From: Deltaproteobacteria bacterium
Lineage (GTDB): Bacteria; Acidobacteriota; Thermoanaerobaculia; Multivoradales; JAHZIX01
NCBI GenBank assembly: GCA_022601195.1
Contig: JAHZIX010000010.1
Location: forward strand, 62,001 to 126,000
DNA length: 64,000 bases
Direction: 5' to 3'
This document shows, one piece after another, positions 34,303 through 43,234 of this stretch; the stretch's first letter is position 1; every line of letters begins with the position of its first letter. A program made the position numbers and the translations under genes. The notes under the pieces were generated by a model that saw nothing but the letters and a program-made list of their open reading frames with translations, had not been told where the DNA came from and searched no databases.

Positions 34303-37017
34303 ATGGACCGACCTTCCCCAATTCCCTTTGCTCGCTGGCTCCTAAGGGCCTTCCCCCTACGTTTCCGGGAAAGATATGGCCAGGAGATGCTCGAACTCTA
34401 CCGAGATCTCTATCAGAACCTCGACCCTCGGTCGAGGTTCGCAGCCCGTCTCCGGTTCTGGCTTCGCCTCAGCAGCGAAGCCGTCCTTTCTGGTCTCGCT
34501 GCCCGGTGGGAAGGCTTCACAGAGCCTGGACCAGCTCCCTCCGGCAGCCAACCGTCCAGCCTCCGTCGAACTCATAGGAGACCTACGAACATGCTCCTCC
34601 AAGACCTTCGCTTCGCGAGTCGTTCTCTGCTCAAGCGCCCTGGCTACTCGGCCCTGATCCTGACCACCCTGGCGTTGGGCATCGGTGCTACGACCGCGGT
34701 CTATAGCGTCGCCCATGCGGTGCTTCTTCAGCCCCTGCCCTGGGACGAGCCGCAGCGCATCGTTCATCTCTTGGGCCTGGAGCATGGCGAGTTGGACGAT
34801 CGGCCAACGATCGCCTATCTCGATTTCGACGATTGGCGGCGGGAGAGCGCTTCCTTCGAGGTGGCAGCGGCCTTTGACGAATGGGCTCCCAATCTCACCG
34901 GAGAAGGGGAACCGGAGCGCCTCGAAGCAGCGCAGGTCAATATCGAATTCTTCGACGTTCTCGGCGTTCAGCCCTCCTATGGAAGATTCTTCTCACCGCA
35001 GGAGGATGTCGATGGCCAAGACCGTGTGGTGGTCCTGACCCACGGCCTCTTCCAACGCCGCTTCGCGGGCGATCCAGCCGTGCTCGGCCGATCCATTCAG
35101 CTCAACGGCACACCCCACACAGTCGTCGGTGTTGGCCCCAAGGATTGGGTCGACCCGATGCTCTCAGGCGTAGGCGACGCTCCGCCTCAGCTGTGGCGCC
35201 CTCTCGGCTACGGTGGCGTCGAGGCAGAGCGCTTGCCGAATCGCGGCTCGACCTCTTTCACGGCCATCGCTCGTTTACGGGCGGGCACCACCCTCCCACA
35301 GGCCCAAGCGGAGCTCGATCTCCTTGCAGCGGATCTCGAGGTCGAATATTCCGCCACCAACGAGGGACGAGGAGTCCACTTGGTGCCTCTTCGGGAAAGC
35401 CTGGTTGGCAACCTTCGGTCGTCTCTTTGGATCCTGCTCGGCGCCGCTCTCCTGGTTCTCGCCATCGCCTGTTCCAATGTCGCCAGCTTGATGCTCGGCC
35501 GCGCCATGGAACGCCGCCAGGAAACGGCCCTGCGACAGGCCATGGGTGCCAGCCGAGGGCAGATTGCCCGACTCCTTTTGGTGGAGAGCTTTCTCCTCGC
35601 GACCTTGGGAGGGGTCCTCGGCATCGGCCTCGGCTACTTCGCCCGCGATGTCTTGGTCGCCTTCAGTGGCAACAGCCTGCCGTTTGCCCAGGAGGTGGGC
35701 CTCGATCTGCGGGTCGCCGCCTTCGCTTGCTTGATCACCCTCGCGACGGGCCTGGTCTGTGGCATCGCTCCCGTCTTGAAGAACGGCGGATCCAAACTCG
35801 AAACGCCTCTCCGCCTGAGCCCCTATGACTCCCCTCCAGGTCGCTTCCGGCCAGGTCTTCGTGGGCTTCTCATCATCTCGGAGGTCGCCCTTTCCCTACT
35901 GCTCCTGTCCGGCGCCGGATTGATGTTAGAGAGCTTGTGGAATCTTCTTCGAGTCGATGCGGGCATCTCTGCGGATCACGTCTTGACCTTCGGTCTCGCT
36001 CCGACAGATCGGGAGCCGGAGAAAGTGACGGCGTTTTACCAGTCCCTGCTCGACCGCCTCGGAGGGCTACCCGGTGTCGAAGCTGCCGGCGCTATCGACA
36101 TCCTTCCTCTCTCCGGTAGCTTCAATGGCAACACCGTTCACGCCGAGGGCCAGCCTCTCCCTCCCCCTTCTCGGGAGTTCAGCGCAGAGACTCGTGTGGT
36201 CACCCCTGGCTACTTCGCCGCCTCTGGAATGACTCTGCTGCGCGGCCGCCTTTTGAGTCCCCAGGATAGACCTGGTTCACCGCCGGTGACCGTCGTCAAT
36301 CAAGCTCTGGCGGAACACTTCTGGCCGAGAGGGAATCCCATCGGCAAGCGGTTGTTGATCAATGACATCTCCTGTGAGGTGGTCGGGCAGGTAGCCGACG
36401 TCAAACACTTGAGTCTCCGCGGAGACTCTCCCTCACAGGTCTACCTGGCGCGAGATCAAGGAGTGTACTCGTGGCTGGGACGGCGCATGTCCGTCGCCCT
36501 GCGAACCTCCACGGACCCCATGGAGCTCATCCCCCTGGTGCGCCGGGAGGTCCGAGCTCTGGACGAGAACCTTCCCCTGTCTCAGGTACGCACCCTAGAG
36601 GAAATCCTCTCGAGCTCCCTCGCTCAGCCACGACTTCACGGCTGGCTCCTGGGATGCTTCGCTGGTTTGGCTTTGGTGCTCGCCGCTCTCGGCCTCTACG
36701 CGGTGCTCGCCTACTCGGTGGTTCAACGGCGCCGGGAAATCGCCATTCGCATGGCTATCGGTGCGGGGCGGGGCAAGGTCCTAGCTGAGGTGCTCGGTCA
36801 AGGTCTCACCTTGGTGGCGGCGGGTATCGCTGTAGGGCTGGCGGCAGCCTTCGGCACCAACCGCCTGCTTCAGAGTCTCCTCTTCGGAGTCTCCGCTAGC
36901 GACCTCGGAACCTATCTCTGGGTGCCGGTGGTGCTATTTGTGGTGGCTCTGGTCGCCTGCTATTTGCCGGCCCGCCGCGCCGCGGCGACAGACCCATTGG
37001 ATTCGCTGAAGGTTTGA
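34303..37017 (+). CDS. ADOP family ABC transporter permease (904 aa)
   Basis: The first 95 residues form an extra N-terminal cytoplasmic domain (FPLRFRERYGQEMLELYRD) typical of acidobacterial duplicated orphan permeases. Then come two MacB/FtsX units. Each has a leading membrane helix, a large periplasmic domain and three closing helices (first unit about residues 100-475, second about 530-904). No ATPase gene is adjacent. The likely role is export or mechanotransmission, and the substrate is unknown. The start ATG is preceded by AGAGGTGA. Confidence 0.88.
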   Translation: MDRPSPIPFARWLLRAFPLRFRERYGQEMLELYRDLYQNLDPRSRFAARLRFWLRLSSEAVLSGLAARWEGFTEPGPAPSGSQPSSLRRTHRRPTNMLLQDLRFASRSLLKRPGYSALILTTLALGIGATTAVYSVAHAVLLQPLPWDEPQRIVHLLGLEHGELDDRPTIAYLDFDDWRRESASFEVAAAFDEWAPNLTGEGEPERLEAAQVNIEFFDVLGVQPSYGRFFSPQEDVDGQDRVVVLTHGLFQRRFAGDPAVLGRSIQLNGTPHTVVGVGPKDWVDPMLSGVGDAPPQLWRPLGYGGVEAERLPNRGSTSFTAIARLRAGTTLPQAQAELDLLAADLEVEYSATNEGRGVHLVPLRESLVGNLRSSLWILLGAALLVLAIACSNVASLMLGRAMERRQETALRQAMGASRGQIARLLLVESFLLATLGGVLGIGLGYFARDVLVAFSGNSLPFAQEVGLDLRVAAFACLITLATGLVCGIAPVLKNGGSKLETPLRLSPYDSPPGRFRPGLRGLLIISEVALSLLLLSGAGLMLESLWNLLRVDAGISADHVLTFGLAPTDREPEKVTAFYQSLLDRLGGLPGVEAAGAIDILPLSGSFNGNTVHAEGQPLPPPSREFSAETRVVTPGYFAASGMTLLRGRLLSPQDRPGSPPVTVVNQALAEHFWPRGNPIGKRLLINDISCEVVGQVADVKHLSLRGDSPSQVYLARDQGVYSWLGRRMSVALRTSTDPMELIPLVRREVRALDENLPLSQVRTLEEILSSSLAQPRLHGWLLGCFAGLALVLAALGLYAVLAYSVVQRRREIAIRMAIGAGRGKVLAEVLGQGLTLVAAGIAVGLAAAFGTNRLLQSLLFGVSASDLGTYLWVPVVLFVVALVACYLPARRAAATDPLDSLKV

Positions 37018-37053
37018 GAGCTGAGGGGAAGCTATCTCCAGGCCGTTTCCGGC

Positions 37054-38331
37054 TCAGGCAGGAACCGCCGTGCCCCGGCGATGGCAGATAGCCAGGATGT
37101 CTTCCTCCGCCAGTACCGCATCGGACTCCTTGGCTTTCAGGAAGATCTCCTCGGTGAGGCCCGGATCCGCCGCGATGCCGCGATCCGCCAGCCAGAAAGC
37201 GATGTTGGACTCTCCGGACATGGGCCCCACCTCGACGATTTGCCGTTTGCCGATCAAGGAAGCGGGAATCCCGGAATAGACCCGGTCTGCCAACCATTCG
37301 TCTCCCTTGGCCCGCGCCTTGAGAATGGCCGAAGCGTGGACTCCGGTACCGGTGCGAAAAGCGTTGTGGCCGAAGACGGGATAGTTCTCCGGTAGGGGAA
37401 CTCCGGTGGTACGGGAAACGAGCTCGCAGTACTCGGGTAGCCGGGAGAGGTCCCGGTCGATCCAGCCGAGCAACTGCATGTTGACCAAGAGCAAGTCCAG
37501 AGGCGTGTTACCGACTCGCTCACCGATTCCCAGAGCGGTGCCATGAAGGCCATCCGCTCCGGCTTCCGCTGCTGCCAAGCTATTGATCACCCCAAGGCCC
37601 CGATCGTTGTGACCGTGCCAATCCACTTTGACACTCTCGCCGGTGGCGTCGACCACTTCGCGAATGAAGCGCACGACGTTGCGAACCCCATTGGGAGTGG
37701 AATGGCCTACCGTATCCGCGACACAAACCCGGCGAGCTCCCGCCTCCACCGCGGCGGTGTACAAGCGGCGAAGGTCTTCCGGTTTGGCGCGGGTGGTGTC
37801 TTCCGTCACATACATCACCGGTAGACCGTTCTCAACGGAGAAGCTGACGGCGTCGTGGGTGAGCTTGAGGAGGCGGTCCATGTCCCAAGCTTCGGCGTAT
37901 TGGCGAATCGGACTGGAGCCGAGAAAACAATCGACCCGGATCGGCAGACCGGTTTTCTGAGTGATCTCCGCGATGGGTTGGATATCCTGGCGCATGGTGC
38001 GGGCAGCGGCGCTGGGCCGCACCGCAAGGCGCTGATCGACGATCTCCTGAGCCAGCCGAGTCACCGTTTCGACCACATGAGGTCCAGCCCCGGGCAAACC
38101 GATATCCGCCGTCTCGACGCCCAACTGATCGATGAGATGAAGAATCGCCAGCTTGTCTTCCAATGGCGGCGAGACCACCGAGGGGGATTGAAGACCATCC
38201 CGAAGGGTCTCATCGTCTAGCTCGACATGAGGTCTCTGAGGGCGAAGATCGCCATCACCAGCCTGATTCCAATCGTAGATCAGCTCCGAATCCGCCTGTT
38301 CCTGCTGGTGCTTTTTACCGTTTTGAGACAT
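37054..38331 (-). CDS. Homocitrate/2-isopropylmalate synthase family protein (425 aa)
   Basis: An HMGL-type aldolase-fold acyltransferase that condenses acetyl-CoA with a 2-oxoacid. The ATG at 38331 has a strong GGAGGAA upstream; the in-frame ATG before it lacks one. DDETLRDGLQSPS is the metal-binding start, and WHGHNDRGLG carries the two His ligands. GVHASAILKA belongs to the family. The C-terminal regulatory LeuA domain is absent, so a homocitrate, citramalate or re-citrate synthase-type role is possible. Assignment among these is open. Confidence 0.8.
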   Translation of the reverse strand: MSQNGKKHQQEQADSELIYDWNQAGDGDLRPQRPHVELDDETLRDGLQSPSVVSPPLEDKLAILHLIDQLGVETADIGLPGAGPHVVETVTRLAQEIVDQRLAVRPSAAARTMRQDIQPIAEITQKTGLPIRVDCFLGSSPIRQYAEAWDMDRLLKLTHDAVSFSVENGLPVMYVTEDTTRAKPEDLRRLYTAAVEAGARRVCVADTVGHSTPNGVRNVVRFIREVVDATGESVKVDWHGHNDRGLGVINSLAAAEAGADGLHGTALGIGERVGNTPLDLLLVNMQLLGWIDRDLSRLPEYCELVSRTTGVPLPENYPVFGHNAFRTGTGVHASAILKARAKGDEWLADRVYSGIPASLIGKRQIVEVGPMSGESNIAFWLADRGIAADPGLTEEIFLKAKESDAVLAEEDILAICHRRGTAVPA

Positions 38332-38512
38332 CCATTCCTCCGCAGTCCATTCCGAAAAGCTTACTACAGACGTAGGTTTTACGGGTAGAGGTAGGACGAG
38401 TTGCAACCCACCGAAAAGATCCCCCTCCTAGCTGTGAAGTACGCTGCTAGGTACGTAGGGGCACGTGGCGGGCGATCAGGGGAAAGATGTGGTCACGGCT
38501 GAGAAGAAAAAA

Positions 38513-38641
38513 TCAATCCGAATCGAGGTCTCCACCACTACGCCTGTCTCGGGACTCCTCCAAATCGACATCTAGATCCAACTTGCCTCGCAAGGCCAGA
38601 GCCTTCTCGTGGGCTCGCGAACGGCGCACATTGCGACTCAT
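38513..38641 (-). CDS. Short basic ORF coupled to the ParD-like gene (42 aa)
   Basis: The ATG at 38641 overlaps the ParD stop (ATGA), and the frame ends with TGA at 38513. The peptide is Arg-rich at the start (MSRNVRRSRAHEK) and acidic at the end (ESRDRRSGGDLDSD). It takes the place where a ParE toxin of about 100 residues would normally be. It could be a small functional partner, or the stub of a lost toxin. I do not recognise it. Confidence 0.4.
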   Translation of the reverse strand: MSRNVRRSRAHEKALALRGKLDLDVDLEESRDRRSGGDLDSD

Positions 38642-38982
38642 TCCTTCCGCCCCCGCAGCGACTCTCCCATGCGCGCCAAAGCGTTTGGCCCGTCCACCAC
38701 ACGGCCAGCTTTGACGTCTTCCATCGCCTCCTCAATGAGGCCCTGGAAATAGGCGCGCGTGCGCTGCTTCAGCTCTTCGGGCAGAAGCGCCAGCTCTTCG
38801 TCGCTCAGATCATCGAAGATCCACTTCTCCACCAATCGGCGGTGCTCGGCCTCTTCGAGCATCCGAAGCCCGTCGCGCACCACTTCACTCGCGGTCCGAT
38901 ACCGGCCGTTGCTGACCTGCGCGCGCACAAACTGCTCCTGGGCATCGGGCAGGGATACGTTCATGGTTTGTCTTTGTGCCAT
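38638..38982 (-). CDS. ParD-like antitoxin (114 aa)
   Basis: The ATG at 38982 (MAQRQTMNVSLP) begins a CopG/ParD-type ribbon-helix-helix domain: MNVSLPDAQEQFVRAQVSNG, then RTASEVVRDGLRMLEE. The C-terminal half is helical and acidic and would wrap the toxin. No recognisable ParE follows, only a 42-residue ORF, so the antitoxin appears orphaned. It would act by binding its own promoter. Confidence 0.75.
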   Translation of the reverse strand: MAQRQTMNVSLPDAQEQFVRAQVSNGRYRTASEVVRDGLRMLEEAEHRRLVEKWIFDDLSDEELALLPEELKQRTRAYFQGLIEEAMEDVKAGRVVDGPNALARMGESLRGRKE

Positions 38983-39161
38983 AAATTCAAAATGCCACGA
39001 ACCGGCCTCTGTGTCAATATTTAACACAGCCTTATGCTAGAGCATTCATGGGCTCCGGGTGGGAAAATTTTCGGCCGCTGGTGGACATTCGGAAGTTCAA
39101 CTGTGTAACAGATAGCGAGCCGAAGCCATGGCACGAGGGCAGAAGGGTGAGGTAGATCCCA

Positions 39162-39284
39162 CTAATCCGCCCGCCGAACAACCTCCCGCACCACCGTGGA
39201 GACTAGATCCCCCACCAACACCAGACCGGCACCGACTAGGATCAGCGCGAACATGTCGTCGTAGTTATTGCGGGCCCGGGGCAT
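39162..39284 (-). CDS. Tiny single-pass membrane protein (40 aa)
   Basis: The ATG at 39284 begins MPRARNNYDDMF, then a hydrophobic segment (ALILVGAGLVLVGDLV) and a basic tail. It overlaps the end of the upstream small membrane ORF in another frame. The layout looks like a real membrane peptide, but the evidence is only hydropathy and overlap. Confidence 0.4.
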   Translation of the reverse strand: MPRARNNYDDMFALILVGAGLVLVGDLVSTVVREVVRRAD

Positions 39285-39453
39285 CGACGATCCAGTGCCC
39301 CAGGGAGCTGATGCCTAGGAGGCCCAGGACGGTGGCATCTCGGACGCTGGTTTCCCAGCGGTAGAAGAAGTAGAGAAGAAGAGCCGCCAAGGCAATGGCG
39401 GCGACCCATAAGGCCAGAGTCGCCCGGGCGGCCTCCCACCCCTTCTCCGCCAT
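39265..39453 (-). CDS. Small membrane protein (62 aa)
   Basis: Two hydrophobic stretches are visible: ATLALWVAAIALAALLLYFF (residues about 11-30) and VLGLLGISSLGHWI. No good ribosome site is seen. It overlaps the next tiny ORF, so the two could be one frameshifted gene or a coupled pair. No family is recognised. Confidence 0.4.
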   Translation of the reverse strand: MAEKGWEAARATLALWVAAIALAALLLYFFYRWETSVRDATVLGLLGISSLGHWIVDAPGPQ

Positions 39454-39720
39454 GAGCTAGGTGAGCCATTGAACCGCGATGGAGAAATCGAAGTCTCGAC
39501 CCTGGAGAGGATAGGGCCGTAGCTCGCCTGGAAACCGACTCCAATCATCCGAGCAAAACCCGGATCGATGGTCATTCCTCTCTTCTTTCCCTCTCCCTAC
39601 CGATCACAATTCGTCCCGGTGAGAACTCGAACCAATTGGTTTTCTGTGATCGGTATGCCCTGCCATTCCAACGACTCGCCTTGCGGGCTTGGAGATCGGG
39701 GCCGGGGAAGGTCACGGAGC

Positions 39721-39735
39721 TATAATCTCTCCACG
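39721..39735 (+). promoter_or_regulatory. -10 element just before selA, implying a leaderless message
   Basis: A perfect TATAAT (39721-39726) lies nine bases before the selA ATG, so transcription should start within a few bases of the codon. No Shine-Dalgarno sequence is present. No good -35 box was found. Confidence 0.5.
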
Positions 39736-41175
39736 ATGAAGAACCAGGAAGTCGACGGCCAAGCGCCTCAACAGCATCTCCTCCGCCGCATCCCCAAGAT
39801 GGACCGGCTTCTCACCTTGCAAGAGTTTCAAGAGCTGACGAGCGCTCATCCCAGGAAACGAGTCGTGGACTCTCTTCGCCGGGCTCTGGAGAATCTCCGC
39901 CAAAGCGCCTTGCGCAATGGCCTCCGGGAGGAAGAGCTCGAAGCACTAGCGATTCATCAGCAGGTCCAAAAGGAGCTCGAGCGCCAGGCCCGGCCCTACT
40001 ATGAACAAGTCATCAACGCCACCGGCGTCATCCTCCACACCGGCCTGGGGCGGGCTGTGCTGGCACCAGAGGCAGCCCTGGCTGTGCGAGACCTCTCGGT
40101 GCGGCCCCAGCGGGTCGAGATCGATGTAGAAACCGGCGATCGGGGTGGCCGAGACCGCGGTTGTGGCCAACTGATCGAAGAGTTAGTCGGCTGCGAGGCA
40201 GCCACGGTCGTCAACAACAACGCCGCAGCCACCATCTTGATTCTCGCCGCCTTAGCGCGGGGAAAGCGGGTGCTTCTCTCCCGCGGCGAGCTCGTGGAAA
40301 TCGGCGGATCCTTTCGAATCCCCGAGATCATGAGCGAGAGCGGCGCCATCCTCGCCGAGGTGGGCACGACCAACCGGACTCACGCCAAGGACTATCGGCA
40401 AGCTCTCGACTCAGCGGATCTCGAGGCCGAGTGCGGCATGATCCTCAAGGTCCACACCTCGAACTATCGCGTTGTTGGATTCACCCAAGAGGTGGACATC
40501 GCCACCCTGGTGGAAATCGGTCGTCCCGCGGGTATCCCCGTGGTTCACGACATGGGCTCCGGTTGCCTCATCGACCTCGCCGCTCGCGGCTGTCCAGGGG
40601 AGGAGCTGGCGCGGCAGTCTATCGCTGCCGGTGCAGACCTCGTGTGCTTCAGCGGTGACAAGCTTCTCGGTGGCCCCCAGGCAGGCATCATCGCTGGGAA
40701 GGCAGAAATGGTGGAACGCTGCCGCAAGCACCCGTTAATGCGGGCCATGCGACCAGGCCGCTTGATCTACACCGCCCTGGAAGCAACTCTGCGGCTCTAT
40801 CTGGAAGAAGACGCTGCTTCCCGAATCCCGATCCTTCGCCAGCTCCTGGAGGACACCGAAGTACTGCGCCGTCGGGCTCAACGCTTAGCCCGCCGCCTTG
40901 GCAAAATAGACGGCCTGACAGTAGATGTTGTCGAGAGCCTCTCGCAGGCGGGCAGTGGTTCTCTCCCCACCCGGGAATACCCCAGCTGGGCGGTCCGACT
41001 AGGCCGCTCGGAGGAGAACGCTACTGAGCTCGCTCACCAGCTACGCCGCGGCACTCCCCCCATTCTTGCCCGCGTCAACGACGATGCCGTGCTTCTAGAT
41101 CTACGTACCCTCGACCCCAAGGAATTCCCTGCCATCGAAAAGCGGCTGGGAGAGATCTCCACGAACGGAGAGTAG
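39736..41175 (+). CDS. selA: L-seryl-tRNA(Sec) selenium transferase (479 aa)
   Basis: This PLP enzyme converts seryl-tRNA(Sec) to selenocysteyl-tRNA(Sec) using selenophosphate. The start is ATG at 39736, as the frame before it is poor. Family blocks are NATGVILHTGLGRA, VVNNNAAATILILAAL and VGTTNRTHAKDY. The PLP lysine is in CFSGDKLLGGPQAG. Length is normal and no disruption is seen. Neither selB, selD nor a tRNA(Sec) gene was found in the window. Its presence shows that UGA can encode selenocysteine in this organism, which bears directly on the MerB-like gene. Confidence 0.95.
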   Translation: MKNQEVDGQAPQQHLLRRIPKMDRLLTLQEFQELTSAHPRKRVVDSLRRALENLRQSALRNGLREEELEALAIHQQVQKELERQARPYYEQVINATGVILHTGLGRAVLAPEAALAVRDLSVRPQRVEIDVETGDRGGRDRGCGQLIEELVGCEAATVVNNNAAATILILAALARGKRVLLSRGELVEIGGSFRIPEIMSESGAILAEVGTTNRTHAKDYRQALDSADLEAECGMILKVHTSNYRVVGFTQEVDIATLVEIGRPAGIPVVHDMGSGCLIDLAARGCPGEELARQSIAAGADLVCFSGDKLLGGPQAGIIAGKAEMVERCRKHPLMRAMRPGRLIYTALEATLRLYLEEDAASRIPILRQLLEDTEVLRRRAQRLARRLGKIDGLTVDVVESLSQAGSGSLPTREYPSWAVRLGRSEENATELAHQLRRGTPPILARVNDDAVLLDLRTLDPKEFPAIEKRLGEISTNGE

Positions 41176-41466
41176 GCCCAAGAGGATCGTCGTCGATGAG
41201 CTCGAACTTCTCACCAGCTTTCTGCGATAACACCGGATCTGCCTAGATCTTCTGCATCAGATGGCAATTCTGTTTGTCGATAGAGAGTAACTATGCCTGC
41301 TTCGTTGCAAACACCCTCGTCGGCGCGGCTCTCCTGGTGAGAACCGGGGTGCCCAGAAGAGTCAGCGGCTTCGACGTTTTGGAAAGGATTTGCCCGACTC
41401 CTTAGGTGCGGAGCGGGTTGCCAACGGATAGGAACAGGTCAGAGTGAGGCGCGTTCGAGCCTGCGC

Positions 41467-42546
41467 CTAGGACACGGCCTTGGCCAAGTAATCTCCCACC
41501 TCGGAGGTCGACCGGCTTCCGCCGAGGTCTGCGGTGGTTTCCCCCTGGCGGATCGCCTCGATGACCGCCCCTTCCACCGCAGCCGACGCCTCCTGATGCC
41601 CTAGGTCTTCCAACATCAACGCCGCGGAAAGTACCGCCCCCATGGGGTTGGCGCGACCCGTACCGGCGTATTTGGGAGCCGAGCCATGCACCGGCTCGAA
41701 CATGGAGACCCGACCCGGGTGAAGATTGGCGGAGGCTGCCAACCCCAAACCTCCCTGGAGAGCGGCGCCGAGATCCGTGACGATGTCTCCAAACATATTG
41801 TTGGTGACGATGACCTCGAAACTCTCCGGCGCCCGGATCATCTGCATGGTCAGGGCGTCTACATAGAGGTGGCGAGTCTCGATTTGCGAGTACTCCTCCC
41901 CCAGCTCAGCGAAACAGCGCTGCCAGAGGTCATGGGCGTACTGCATGACGTTGCTTTTGTCAGCCATGCAGACCTGCGTTTTGCCATGGGCCACGGCATA
42001 GTCGAAAGCGGCCCGCAAGATGCGCTCGACCCCTTTGCGGGTGTGGATCTCCTCCTGAACGGCCACCTCGTCGGCGGTTCCCTTCTTGAAGTTCCCGCCA
42101 ATGCTCACATAGGCCCCTTCGGTGTTCTCCCGGAAGACGACAAAGTCCACGTCTTCTTGCCCCTTGTTTTTCAGCGGGCAGAGACTCGGGTCGTAAAGCT
42201 TTACGGGGCGAAAGTTGATGAACAGGTCGAGGCCGAAGCGGATGCCCAGGAGAATGTCCTTTGCGTGAGCCATGTCCGGTACCCGAGGGTCACCGTAGGC
42301 ACCGATAAAGATGGATGAGTAGTTGTCCCGTAAATCCTCGAGAGCGCCCTCCGGCAAAGACTCGCCGGTTTCCAAGTAGCGGTCCGCATCCCACGGCAGG
42401 GAAACCAACTCCAAGGGCAGATTCCAGCGCGCGCCCGCCGCTTCCAAAACCTTCACCGCCTCAGCGGTCACGTCCTTGCCGATGCCATCTCCCGGTAGAA
42501 GAGCGATGCGTTGGGGGCTGCGCTGCTGCGGTGGTGTGTCGTTCAT
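41467..42546 (-). CDS. Isocitrate/isopropylmalate dehydrogenase family protein (359 aa)
   Basis: An NAD(P)-dependent beta-decarboxylating dehydrogenase. IALLPGDGIGKDVTAEA is the start of the fold, VVFRENTEGAYVSIGG and MADKSNVM are active-site blocks, and NNMFGDIVTDLGAALQGGLG is the metal-binding region. The ATG at 42546 is preferred over one at 42570. It could be 3-isopropylmalate, homoisocitrate or tartrate dehydrogenase. The homocitrate-synthase-like gene 4 kb away fits a role with a related 2-oxoacid chain, but the pairing is only suggestive. Confidence 0.88.
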   Translation of the reverse strand: MNDTPPQQRSPQRIALLPGDGIGKDVTAEAVKVLEAAGARWNLPLELVSLPWDADRYLETGESLPEGALEDLRDNYSSIFIGAYGDPRVPDMAHAKDILLGIRFGLDLFINFRPVKLYDPSLCPLKNKGQEDVDFVVFRENTEGAYVSIGGNFKKGTADEVAVQEEIHTRKGVERILRAAFDYAVAHGKTQVCMADKSNVMQYAHDLWQRCFAELGEEYSQIETRHLYVDALTMQMIRAPESFEVIVTNNMFGDIVTDLGAALQGGLGLAASANLHPGRVSMFEPVHGSAPKYAGTGRANPMGAVLSAALMLEDLGHQEASAAVEGAVIEAIRQGETTADLGGSRSTSEVGDYLAKAVS

Positions 42547-42649
42547 GGGCGGGAATGTAGCACAGGGCACCGGAGCCTTGTAGAACGACCCGGCTACCCC
42601 GGAGCCGCCGGCTCCGGGCCAGGGCAGCCTCTAGGATGGCAACCCTCGA

Positions 42650-42800
42650 CGGCCACAAACTCCAGACATTGGGCCAATGATTCGCCCAGAAAATCGGCTG
42701 CCGCCCCCGCCGTAGCGTCGCTCACATTCGCCAGACATTCGGCTGCCGGCCCCTCCAGAAGTTCGGCTAGACATTCGGCTGCCGCCCCCAGCTCGCCATA
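42650..42800. repeat. Degenerate direct repeats, unit like AGACATTCGGCTGCCGCCCC
   Basis: Two clear copies start at 42733 and 42769 (36 bp apart). Weaker copies occur near 42663 and 42689. A minus-strand frame through them codes for an alanine-rich stretch repeating GAAAECLA, but no known protein is recognised. The rest of 42,571-42,997 contains only the promoter of the next gene. Confidence 0.55.
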
Positions 42801-42913
42801 GCTACAGCCATGGCTACGTTCGAGCCGCGAGGCCCAACTGGCTTCGGGAACCTCTCTGTACAGAACGACCACACGGGATTCGGAGAGGAGCGAGTCTTGG
42901 GCAGACAGAAAGT

Positions 42914-42934
42914 GATGTATAATAGCGATGTATA
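42914..42934 (+). promoter_or_regulatory. Promoter and operator-like repeats of the second VapBC pair
   Basis: TATAAT (42918-42923) is overlapped by two GATGTATA direct repeats (42914 and 42927, 13 bp apart). This suits binding of two ribbon-helix-helix dimers for autoregulation. Confidence 0.5.
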
Positions 42935-42997
42935 CCTTCAAAAGCTGATTCGATCGAAGCTCAGGAAAGCTCAACCGGGATCAAAAGGAGGCGCAAC

Positions 42998-43234
42998 ATG
43001 ATTCGTACCCAGATCTACCTCACCGAACAGGAGCGCAGTGCCCTCAGCGCCATCTCTGAGCAGACCGGGCGCTCCCAAAGCCACCTGATTCGAAGCGCCG
43101 TCGACCGTTTCATCGACGAATACGAAGCCGGCTCCCGCCTCGACTTCCTCCGTCGCGCCCGCGGCTTGTGGAGTGAGCGCACGGATCTGCCCGACTTCAC
43201 CGCCCTGCGAAACGAGTTGGATCGCCTGCCTTGA
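42998..43234 (+). CDS. RHH-type antitoxin (78 aa)
   Basis: The start has AAAGGAGG upstream. The N-terminus MIRTQIYLTEQERSALSAIS and SQSHLIRSAVDRFIDEY give a full ribbon-helix-helix fold. The C-terminal tail (LWSERTDLPDFTAL) would thread into the toxin. The stop overlaps the TTG start of the toxin. It is a type II antitoxin and repressor. Confidence 0.85.
   Translation: MIRTQIYLTEQERSALSAISEQTGRSQSHLIRSAVDRFIDEYEAGSRLDFLRRARGLWSERTDLPDFTALRNELDRLP

Noticed and set aside
41440-41475. tRNA T-arm near a GTTCGAGCC sequence after selA
   Set aside because: The stem does not have tRNA geometry, and no anticodon arm or acceptor stem could be built; not tRNA(Sec).
42594-42974. Minus-strand 126-residue frame with GAAAECLA repeats
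   Set aside because: Its composition follows the DNA repeats, and it overlaps the promoter of the antitoxin gene.
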